From assembly GCA_900768505.1 (NCBI GenBank), contig CAAGED010000036.1:1-9156 (forward strand): a stretch of 9,156 nt of DNA, in the 5' to 3' direction. The stretch's first letter is position 1. The number at the start of each line of letters is the position of its first letter. Of the stretch, positions 1 through 5,417 are shown piece after piece. A program made the position numbers and the translations under genes. This stretch comes from Lentisphaeria bacterium. GTDB lineage: Bacteria > Verrucomicrobiota > Lentisphaeria > Victivallales > Victivallaceae. Under the pieces are notes generated by a model. That model was given only the letters and a program-made list of their open reading frames with translations. It was not told the origin of the DNA and searched no databases.

Positions 1-46
1 CGTGCCCTGCGGCGGCCGTGACATATGCACATCTCGAAAATCATCT

Positions 47-88
47 CCGCCGCACCTGTTTCGACTTGAGCGTCGGGAGTTGCGGCGG
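47..88. repeat. Imperfect nested inverted repeat (possible hairpin) near left edge
   Basis: Positions 47-54 (CCGCCGCA) and 81-88 (TGCGGCGG) are perfect 8-bp reverse complements. Inside the 26-nt loop, CGAC (62-65) can pair with GTCG (72-75). No T-tract follows on either strand, so it is not a typical intrinsic terminator. It lies downstream of the rpsD terminator and could belong to a neighbouring gene outside the window or to a small structured RNA. GC-rich DNA produces such pairings by chance, so this is only a structural note. Nothing else is recognisable in 1-137. Confidence 0.3.
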
Positions 89-137
89 TTGAAACGTATT
101 AACGTCTCGACAACTAATTTCGCCATATCTTGAGTAC

Positions 138-175
138 AAAAAAACACCCGAGCAAATTTTTGCTTCGGGTGTTTT
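138..175 (-). terminator. Rho-independent terminator of rpsD
   Basis: AAAACACCCGA at 141-151 is the exact reverse complement of TCGGGTGTTTT at 165-175. The stem continues inward with GCAAA (152-156) against TTTGC (159-163), leaving one bulged base. Read on the minus strand, the hairpin is followed by a run of seven T (144 down to 138). It begins about 31 nt beyond the rpsD stop codon, so it ends the monocistronic rpsD transcript. On the plus strand the hairpin is followed by only four T, so it is mainly unidirectional. Confidence 0.92.
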
Positions 176-206
176 GGATAAACTGCAACGCTTGAAAACG
201 TAACAA

Positions 207-809
207 TTAACGAGCGTAATATTCAATAACGCTCATAATTTGAACCTGTACCGGAATCTCTTCGATTTGCGGTGCGCGGGTCAATGTAGCCTTGAGATTG
301 TCACGATCTACTTCTACGTATGGCGGAACTACGCAATTCGCAACCTTGGCATTTTCGGCAATCTTGGGAGATTTGGCAGGATCAATTGAAATAACTGAAC
401 CAGCTTTTACTTCATATGATGCGCGGTCAACCCGTTTGCCATTGACCAAAATATGGCCGTGGTTTACATACTGTTTGGCCGCAAAAATTGTGTTGGCAAA
501 ACCAGCGCGGAATACTAACGCATCCAAACGCTGTTCCAAACTGCGGAACAACTTCTCGTGTGCCTGGCCTTCACCCATTTTAGCCTTGGCGTAGGCAATC
601 TGAAGCTGCTTTTCTGAAATTGCATAATGCAAACGGAGTTTCTGTTTTTCCAGCAACAATTCGCCGTAAGTTGAAAGTTTGTTGCGACGGGTCTTACCAT
701 GAGGTCCGGCCGGATACGGACGCTTCACACTTGGACACTTCGGATCATTCCAGAGGCATTGACCGATACGACGGCAGAATTTGTGCTTTGCCTGACTTGC
801 TGTAGCCAT
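207..809 (-). CDS. rpsD: 30S ribosomal protein S4
   Basis: This is the primary 16S rRNA-binding protein S4 of the small ribosomal subunit, which nucleates assembly of the 30S body. It has 200 residues, the usual bacterial length (about 200-206). The N-terminal part carries KRPYPAGPHG (29-38), LSTYGELLLEKQKLR (45-59) and LEQRLDALVFRAGFA (91-105). The S4 RNA-binding domain follows, with VNHGHILVNGKRV (115-127) and VKAGSVISI (134-142). The stretch GFANTIFAAKQYVNHGH closely resembles, from memory, chlamydial S4, which fits PVC ancestry. The N-terminal zinc-binding cysteine set of many S4 proteins is incomplete: only C12, C18 and C25 are present, with non-canonical spacing. The start is supported by AAAGGGA upstream of the ATG. 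The gene stands alone, with its own promoter and terminator, rather than inside an rpsM-rpsK-rpoA cluster. Monocistronic rpsD is known elsewhere, for example in Bacillus subtilis, where S4 represses its own synthesis. Confidence 0.98.
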   Translation of the reverse strand: MATASQAKHKFCRRIGQCLWNDPKCPSVKRPYPAGPHGKTRRNKLSTYGELLLEKQKLRLHYAISEKQLQIAYAKAKMGEGQAHEKLFRSLEQRLDALVFRAGFANTIFAAKQYVNHGHILVNGKRVDRASYEVKAGSVISIDPAKSPKIAENAKVANCVVPPYVEVDRDNLKATLTRAPQIEEIPVQVQIMSVIEYYAR

Positions 810-849
810 TTTTAGGTTATCCCTTTCAGATATGGTTTATTTTTTCAAC

Positions 850-890
850 CCTCCAACGAGGTGTCAAGCATTGTTTCACAATGGGGCCCC
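850..890 (-). promoter_or_regulatory. Structured rpsD 5' leader (small hairpins)
   Basis: In the untranslated leader between the predicted rpsD start site (about 925) and its ATG (809), several self-complementary elements follow each other on the minus strand. These are the 8-bp palindrome GGGGCCCC (883-890), a 6-bp stem CATTGT/ACAATG with a 3-nt loop (869-883), and a 4-bp stem CCTC/GAGG with a 4-nt loop (850-861). They do not obviously cover the ribosome binding site. S4 is a known translational autorepressor that binds structured leaders in some bacteria, so a feedback role is plausible. The individual stems are short, and the function is inferred. Confidence 0.35.
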
Positions 891-905
891 GCTGATGGAG
901 TAACG

Positions 906-921
906 GTGACAAACGTGTCAC
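906..921. promoter_or_regulatory. Perfect palindrome GTGACA-N4-TGTCAC, possible operator
   Basis: GTGACA (906-911) and TGTCAC (916-921) are exact inverted repeats around the 4-nt centre AACG. The element sits just downstream of the expected rpsD transcription start on the minus strand. On the plus strand it lies just upstream of a perfect TATAAT (935-940), about where a -35 box would be. Its symmetry and location between divergent genes are typical of a dimeric repressor or activator site. It could equally fold as a hairpin in the rpsD leader RNA. No regulator can be named from the sequence. Confidence 0.45.
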
Positions 922-932
922 TATTTTCTATT

Positions 933-960
933 AATATAATACAGATCAATAAAATATCAA
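933..960 (-). promoter_or_regulatory. Sigma70-type promoter for rpsD
   Basis: Read on the minus strand, a -35 box TTGATA (955-960) and a -10 box TATATT (933-938) are separated by 16 bp, each one base from consensus. Transcription would start near 925, giving a leader of roughly 115 nt before the rpsD ATG. This is the best promoter match upstream of rpsD. The same 16-bp spacer and TATATT box recur upstream of the small acidic protein gene at 8122. Confidence 0.6.
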
Positions 961-1032
961 GTTGAATGGAATTAAAAAAAACTCTTTTCTTTGTATTTGT
1001 AATTTGATTTTATGCCGAATAGAGGCACATTA

Positions 1033-1059
1033 TTGACAATTTAACTTTTGGAATAATTT
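1033..1059 (+). promoter_or_regulatory. Possible promoter for the NamZ-family gene
   Basis: A perfect -35 hexamer TTGACA (1033-1038) lies 47 bp before the start codon. The best -10 match is weak: TAATTT (1054-1059) at a short 15-bp spacing. An alternative is the perfect TATAAT at 935-940, which has no convincing -35 and would give a leader of about 140 nt. Which one is used cannot be decided from the sequence. Confidence 0.35.
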
Positions 1060-1085
1060 AAACTTTTTAACTTGAATTAAATGCT

Positions 1086-2309
1086 ATGAGATTTTTATTG
1101 TTATTTTTTTATGTTGTCTTCGTTTTTTTCACTATTTGCAGGCTTGATGCAGCTGAAAAATTCCAATCCTCTTTGGAGGTTTTTCAGAATCAGTACATGT
1201 ATCTGGTGAAGGGAAAAAAGGTCGGATTATTGACCAATCCAACGGCGGTAGATGGAAAATATAACTCGATTGTGGATGTTTTTCAGGAGAATAAAAATAT
1301 TGATCTGCGTGTGCTTTTTGCTCCGGAGCATGGCGTGCGCGGCGAATTTCGGGCCGGAGTGAATTTTGACGGTTACACGGACAAAAATTCCAAATTAAAA
1401 GTCTACTCGCTGCATGACGGACGAAGTGATTCTAAATTCAGTCAGGCGGTAAGGAATGTGGATGTGGTGGTTTATGCAATTCAGGATATTGGCATTCGCA
1501 CTTACACTTATGTTTGGCAGATGGAAAAAATGATGCGTGCCGTGGCTGCCAACCGCAAAACCTTGGTAATTCTTGATGTGCCGAACATTCTTGGCAATCG
1601 CAATTGTGATGGTCCGCTGGTTGCTAAATCGCTGATTTCCGGAATTGGTCCTTATCCGGTGCCATTTCAATATGGATTAACCGTAGGGGAATTGGCTAAA
1701 TATCTCAATGCGGAATACAAAATCAACTGCAAGTTGGTTGTGGTGCCAATGAAGGGGTATGACGGCAAGACCCGTTTCGAAAAACTTGATCGGCCGTGGG
1801 TGCCGACATCGCAGAATATTCCGTCACTTAATGCCGCATATTGTTACGGAATAACCGGGATTATCGGCCCGATTGGTTCCATTGGAATTGGCGTGGGTAC
1901 TCAGTTCCCGTTTCAGCTGGTTTATGCGCCCTGGATTGACGGGTACAAAATGGCGGACTATTTAAATTCACTTAATTTGCCGGGAATTCGATTCCGAGCC
2001 ATCCATTTTTCACCACAGCGGGGATTATATGCGGATAAAATGTGTCACGGTGTGCAACTGCATGTTACTGATCCGATGAAGCTGAAGCCTTTTACCACCG
2101 GTATGGCAATTCTCTGTTATTTACAAAAAAATTATTCCAAAAACATGAGTTGGAGCAGCAACACACGGGCCTTTGATATTGCAAGCGGAAATTCCAATAT
2201 CCGGCTTTGGATCCGGTCGGGGCGGGATTACTGGAGTATTGTCAAGTCATATCGCTGGGCGGCCGAGCAATTCAATAACAAGGTGAATAAATATCGTATT
2301 TATAAATAA
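1086..2309 (+). CDS. Secreted NamZ/DUF1343-family protein (putative exo-beta-N-acetylmuramidase)
   Basis: The 407-residue protein belongs to the DUF1343/NamZ family (GH171), whose characterised members remove terminal N-acetylmuramic acid from peptidoglycan fragments. Family motifs occur in order: GKKVGLLTNPTAVD (43-56), LFAPEHGVRG (77-86, including the Glu-His pair thought to lie in the active site), VVVYAIQDIGIRTYTY (127-142), LDVPNILG (163-170), YGLTVGELAKYLN (196-208), RPWVPTSQNIPSLN (236-249), and FQLVYAPWIDG (276-286). Residues 1 to about 22 form a signal peptide (Arg2, hydrophobic 3-17, cleavage probably near A22/A23). C18 does not sit in a consensus lipobox. The usual EGTNxSxGRGT loop is replaced by GPIGSIGIGVGT (261-272), so substrate or activity may differ. 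ATG 1086 follows a short abortive ATG (1081) and lacks a clear Shine-Dalgarno. The kinase and nagA genes downstream fit amino-sugar salvage, but a 285-bp gap with its own promoter separates them. Confidence 0.88.
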   Translation: MRFLLLFFYVVFVFFTICRLDAAEKFQSSLEVFQNQYMYLVKGKKVGLLTNPTAVDGKYNSIVDVFQENKNIDLRVLFAPEHGVRGEFRAGVNFDGYTDKNSKLKVYSLHDGRSDSKFSQAVRNVDVVVYAIQDIGIRTYTYVWQMEKMMRAVAANRKTLVILDVPNILGNRNCDGPLVAKSLISGIGPYPVPFQYGLTVGELAKYLNAEYKINCKLVVVPMKGYDGKTRFEKLDRPWVPTSQNIPSLNAAYCYGITGIIGPIGSIGIGVGTQFPFQLVYAPWIDGYKMADYLNSLNLPGIRFRAIHFSPQRGLYADKMCHGVQLHVTDPMKLKPFTTGMAILCYLQKNYSKNMSWSSNTRAFDIASGNSNIRLWIRSGRDYWSIVKSYRWAAEQFNNKVNKYRIYK

Positions 2310-2418
2310 TTCCGGCTGGCGGTTACGTTTTATTGATTTTTAGTTGGATTGACCGGGGATGGGGTTGGAGCAAAATTCCAGATATTGTAATTTTCGGGTT
2401 ATTTTTAGGTAAATGCGG

Positions 2419-2447
2419 TTGAGATTTTGCCGATTTGGCGTTATATT
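2419..2447 (+). promoter_or_regulatory. Sigma70-type promoter for the kinase-nagA pair
   Basis: TTGAGA (2419-2424) and TATATT (2442-2447) are separated by exactly 17 bp, each one base from consensus. Transcription would start near 2454, leaving a leader of about 140 nt. The remainder of the 2310-2594 spacer holds no recognisable riboswitch and no terminator for the preceding gene. Only weak local pairings are seen, such as AAGGC/GCCTT at 2453-2470 and GCGG-ATG-CCGC at 2522-2532. Confidence 0.55.
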
Positions 2448-2594
2448 GTATGAAGGCGTTTGTGTGCCTTGATGTTGTGTAATAATTATTTCTAATTTTT
2501 TTATTAAACCTAAATAATTTTGCGGATGCCGCGGTTACTGCGCTGGAATTGAAAGTGTCGGACGCTACGGAATTATGCAAAGCGGAGAGTAAAA

Positions 2595-3989
2595 ATGAAT
2601 ATCAATGTCAATCCGAAGGTCAAGCCGGAACTCGATCCTAATTTTGTGCCTGCAGTACTTTGGAATCGTGAATTTGCCAAGCAGGTTGCCGCTACCGGCA
2701 AAGGAGTGAAAATTGTCATTGCGCTGCAGCGCACCAATGGAACAACCTCCACTTTTGACGCGGTAATTTTTCCTCATACCGCCGAATATTCAGCGTTGAA
2801 CGTAAAATATGTTGAGCGCATCATTAAGTTCCTGCTTTGGATGAAGGGCGGCTACAAGGTGATTATCGCCGGTTGTGATGATTTGGCGAATGATATTGCC
2901 AAAATTTATTCTCCAGGCGGCGCGCGGGCTTTTGACTATAATATGATGGGCGAAAGAATTTACGGGCGCAAGTTCGAAGTGGTTGCTCTGCCCTACGATC
3001 AGGCTCCAAAATCCCATGAAATTCAGGTGAAACTCGGCGGCAATATGGATGGCTGCCGGATTGGTTTCGATTTGGGCGGCAGCGACCGCAAGTGCGCCGC
3101 CGTGGTAAACGGCGAAGTTGTTCACTCCGAAGAGGTGGTTTGGGATCCCTACTTCCAGAAGGATCCGGAATACCACAAGCAGGGAATTTTGGATTCTCTC
3201 CGCCGCGCCGCGGCCAAGATGCCCCGGGTTGATGCCATTGGCGGCAGTGCTGCCGGAGTTTATGTTAATAATCAGCCTCGCCTGGCTTCACTTTTCCGCG
3301 GCGTGTCGCCGGAGGATTTTGCCAAGTATGTAGTGCCGATGTTCGAGGAAATTCAGAAGGAATACAATGTGCCGATGATTGTAGCCAACGACGGTGAAGT
3401 GACCGCGCTGGCCGGCGCGATCAGCATGAAATCCAATGCGGTTCTGGGTATGTCCATGGGTACCAGTACGGCGGTTGGTTATGTCACCCCAAATGGCAAT
3501 ATCACTGACTGGTTGAACGAATTGGCGTTTGCCCCGGTGGATTATCGTGAGGATGCTCCGGCGGACGAGTGGTCCGGCGATATCGGTTGCGGCGTGCAGT
3601 ATTTCTCCCAGCAGGCGGTAGCTCGTTTAGCTCCTCTGGCCGGTATTGACTTCCCATCGGATATGCCGTTCCCGAAGCGTTTGGTTGCAGTTCAGGAGTT
3701 GATGGACAAGAAAGATGAGCGGGCGGCGAAGATCTACCGCACGATCGGTGTCTGCTTCGGCTATACCATTGCCCACTACTGCGATTTTTATGAAATCAAA
3801 AACTTGCTGATTCTCGGTCGTGTAACCTCGGGCGAGGGCGGCGAAATCATTATGGACGAAGCCAGAAAGTTGTTGGAAGCTGAATTCCCCGCCTTGGCAA
3901 AGAGCATTACTTTCCGGGTGCCGGACGAGCAGTTCAAACGTCACGGGCAGGCGGTGATTGCCGCAAGTCTGCCGGAATTGAAGAAGTAA
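2595..3989 (+). CDS. ROK-like (actin-fold) sugar kinase with long N-terminal extension
   Basis: This 464-residue protein has the ATP-binding plan of the ROK/hexokinase superfamily in its last 300 residues. The phosphate-1 motif is GFDLGGSDRK (157-166). VANDGEVTALAGA (263-275) carries the probable catalytic Asp266. GMSMGTST (285-292) looks like the phosphate-2 loop, and LILGRVTSGEGG (405-416) the adenosine-side glycine motif. Residues 1-150 form an extension absent from ordinary ROK kinases (about 300 residues). The ROK zinc motif (CxCGxxGCxE) is missing, replaced around 309-336 by ELAFAPVD...EWSGDIGCGVQYFS. I recall similar long ROK proteins in gut Firmicutes and Lentisphaerota, with no firm function. 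It precedes nagA by 90 bp, so an amino-sugar substrate (GlcNAc, ManNAc or MurNAc) is plausible but unproven. GGAGAG at 2584-2589 supports the start. With no helix-turn-helix seen, a repressor role is unlikely. Confidence 0.85.
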   Translation: MNINVNPKVKPELDPNFVPAVLWNREFAKQVAATGKGVKIVIALQRTNGTTSTFDAVIFPHTAEYSALNVKYVERIIKFLLWMKGGYKVIIAGCDDLANDIAKIYSPGGARAFDYNMMGERIYGRKFEVVALPYDQAPKSHEIQVKLGGNMDGCRIGFDLGGSDRKCAAVVNGEVVHSEEVVWDPYFQKDPEYHKQGILDSLRRAAAKMPRVDAIGGSAAGVYVNNQPRLASLFRGVSPEDFAKYVVPMFEEIQKEYNVPMIVANDGEVTALAGAISMKSNAVLGMSMGTSTAVGYVTPNGNITDWLNELAFAPVDYREDAPADEWSGDIGCGVQYFSQQAVARLAPLAGIDFPSDMPFPKRLVAVQELMDKKDERAAKIYRTIGVCFGYTIAHYCDFYEIKNLLILGRVTSGEGGEIIMDEARKLLEAEFPALAKSITFRVPDEQFKRHGQAVIAASLPELKK

Positions 3990-4009
3990 TTGGACTGGAT
4001 TTGCCATAT

Positions 4010-4043
4010 CGCGGCGGGACGGGCGATAGCGCCCGCTGCCGCG
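4010..4043 (+). repeat. GC-rich intercistronic hairpin between kinase gene and nagA
   Basis: CGCGGC (4010-4015) pairs exactly with GCCGCG (4038-4043). CGGGCG (4020-4025) pairs with CGCCCG (4030-4035) around an ATAG tetraloop. A GGGA/CT internal loop separates the two 6-bp stems. No U-run follows, so it is not a standard terminator. It lies within the 90-nt spacer, 21 nt after the kinase stop and well clear of the nagA ribosome binding site. Likely roles are transcript processing, stabilisation of the upstream message, or partial attenuation before nagA. Confidence 0.6.
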
Positions 4044-4079
4044 GAATAACTTATAAGCAGAAATATACAGGAGCTGAAA

Positions 4080-5228
4080 ATGGCTACGCTTTTAATTAAA
4101 AATTGCCGGATTGTTTCTCCGGATTATGATGTGGAAAATGCCGCCGTATTGGTTGACGGCAAGTTGATTAAGAAGATTTTTGTTGATGGTGATCAGTTGC
4201 CGACGGCAGATGAGATTTTTGATGCCGAAGGAAAAATGCTGATGCCTGGATTCATTGATGTACATTGCCACGGCAAGGCCAATTGCGATTTTTGTGACGG
4301 CAGTGTTGACGCCATTACCACCATGGCCAAAGCCAAGCTGGATGAGGGTGTAACTTCATTGCTGCCCACCACGCTGACGGTAAGCGAGGAGCAGTTGGCG
4401 GTGGCGTTGAATTCGGCGGCGGAGTATGTTGCCAACGGCAGTGTGGGTTGCAAGGTTCCTGGCGTGCACTTGGAAGGACCGTTCATCAATCCGAAATGTC
4501 TGGGGGCCCAGAATCCGGCTTATGTCCGGACTCCGGATGCGGAAGAGGTCAAGCGTTTGAATGCGATTTTTCCGGTACTTAAAGTTTCCTATGCAGTGGA
4601 GATGCCCAACGGTCCGGAATTTGCGGCGGATATGATCGCTGCCGGCATTACCCCCTCCTGCGTTCACTCTCAGGCAACTTATGCTCAGTTTGAAGCTGGT
4701 CATCGTCACGGGTTGCGTAATTTGAGTCACTTCTGCAATCAGATGACGCCGCTCCATCACCGTGATATTGGTTTGGTGGGTGCCGGATTGGCGGACGAGG
4801 ATGTCTTCATTGAATTTATTTGTGACAAGCTGCACATTTGCCCGGATATGATCAATTTGGTATTTTCGATTAAGAATGTCGAAAAAATTCAGTTGATTAC
4901 TGATGCCATGCGTGCAGCTGGAATGCCGAACGGCGAGTATGATTTGGGCGGTTTGCCGGTTATCGTCAGTGCCGGAGCGGCGCGTTTGAAGTCCAATGGT
5001 GCATTGGCCGGCAGTACGCTTAAGTTGAATGAGGCGTTGCGTAATGTTTTTGAGATTACCAATATTGAGCTTAAGGAGCTGGTCAAGACTACCTCCTGGA
5101 ATCAGACTCAGGCGTTGGGTTTGAAGGATTTGGGACGGATTGAACCCAAATACATAGCGGATATGGTTCTCCTGAACGATGATTTCTCGGTGGCAAAGGT
5201 TTGGGTTGACGGCGTAGCAAAACGCTAA
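4080..5228 (+). CDS. nagA: N-acetylglucosamine-6-phosphate deacetylase
   Basis: NagA hydrolyses N-acetylglucosamine 6-phosphate to glucosamine 6-phosphate and acetate in the cytoplasm, the committed step of GlcNAc use and cell-wall sugar recycling. The 382 residues match the family length. Amidohydrolase landmarks occur in order: PGFIDVHCHG (56-65, metal ligands H62 and H64), PGVHLEGPFI (127-136, metal ligand E132), H196 in SCVHSQATY, H217 in LSHFCNQM, PLHHRDIGLVGAGL (224-237), and D275 in LITDAM (272-277), the probable catalytic Asp. The C-terminal ADMVLLNDD (360-368) closes the composite domain. The family's usual THLFNAM reads SHFCNQM here, a modest variant next to the metal site. The HxH pair resembles the two-metal Bacillus type rather than E. 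coli NagA, which has a single metal site. AGGAG (4069-4073) six bases before the ATG fixes the start. The gene probably shares a transcript with the upstream kinase and is closed by a strong terminator. No nagB is present in the window. Confidence 0.95.
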   Translation: MATLLIKNCRIVSPDYDVENAAVLVDGKLIKKIFVDGDQLPTADEIFDAEGKMLMPGFIDVHCHGKANCDFCDGSVDAITTMAKAKLDEGVTSLLPTTLTVSEEQLAVALNSAAEYVANGSVGCKVPGVHLEGPFINPKCLGAQNPAYVRTPDAEEVKRLNAIFPVLKVSYAVEMPNGPEFAADMIAAGITPSCVHSQATYAQFEAGHRHGLRNLSHFCNQMTPLHHRDIGLVGAGLADEDVFIEFICDKLHICPDMINLVFSIKNVEKIQLITDAMRAAGMPNGEYDLGGLPVIVSAGAARLKSNGALAGSTLKLNEALRNVFEITNIELKELVKTTSWNQTQALGLKDLGRIEPKYIADMVLLNDDFSVAKVWVDGVAKR

Positions 5229-5249
5229 CTTATTTGTGATTAAGTTGTT

Positions 5250-5304
5250 AAAACTACCGAAACAATATACGGGAATACGTTTCGGTAGTTTTTTTGTTTT
5301 TTTT
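5250..5304 (+). terminator. Strong Rho-independent terminator after nagA
   Basis: AAAACTACCGAAAC (5250-5263) is perfectly complementary to GTTTCGGTAGTTTT (5279-5292), a 14-bp stem with a 15-nt loop. The descending arm runs directly into a T-rich tract (5289-5304, interrupted by one G). It begins 22 nt after the nagA stop and separates the amino-sugar unit from hydE. Confidence 0.93.
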
Positions 5305-5315
5305 ATTAAAAATGC

Positions 5316-5347
5316 TTGATTTTTTTTAGATTAGCCATTAATATATT
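5316..5347 (+). promoter_or_regulatory. Possible promoter for hydE and the activator gene
   Basis: The 12-mer CATTAATATATT (5336-5347) is identical to the -10 region of the promoter at 8001-8012. The -10 could be TATATT (5342-5347), or TAATAT (5339-5344), which lies 17 bp from TTGATT (5316-5321). The -35 match is imperfect in either reading. Because a strong terminator ends just upstream, a promoter is expected between about 5305 and 5417. No convincing sigma54 (GG-N10-GC) element was seen here. Confidence 0.4.
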
Positions 5348-5417
5348 GGTGTGTTGTTTTGATTTTGTTGCTTGGAGCGGTTTAAAAAAGTTAAATTTTT
5401 TAATGAGGGGGAGCGGT

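Noticed and set aside
1..133. Plus-strand open frames running in from the left edge (one ending at TGA 131-133, another at TGA 90-92), and a minus-strand frame
   Set aside because: At least two plus-strand frames are open over this short GC-rich stretch and none shows a recognisable protein motif, so no coding claim can be supported.
41..226. 61-codon minus-strand frame downstream of rpsD
   Set aside because: It runs straight through the rpsD terminator hairpin and T-run and overlaps the rpsD stop region; no homology recognised and no ribosome binding site seen.
1023..1037. Possible sigma54 promoter (AGGCACA-N4-TGAC) before the NamZ-family gene
   Set aside because: The -24 half resembles consensus, but the -12 GC dinucleotide reads AC; the same bases form a perfect sigma70 -35 TTGACA.
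2526..2592. Tiny leader-peptide frames before the kinase gene (ATG 2526, 8 codons; ATG 2575, 5 codons)
   Set aside because: Neither has a convincing ribosome binding site, and neither is linked to a terminator or attenuator structure.
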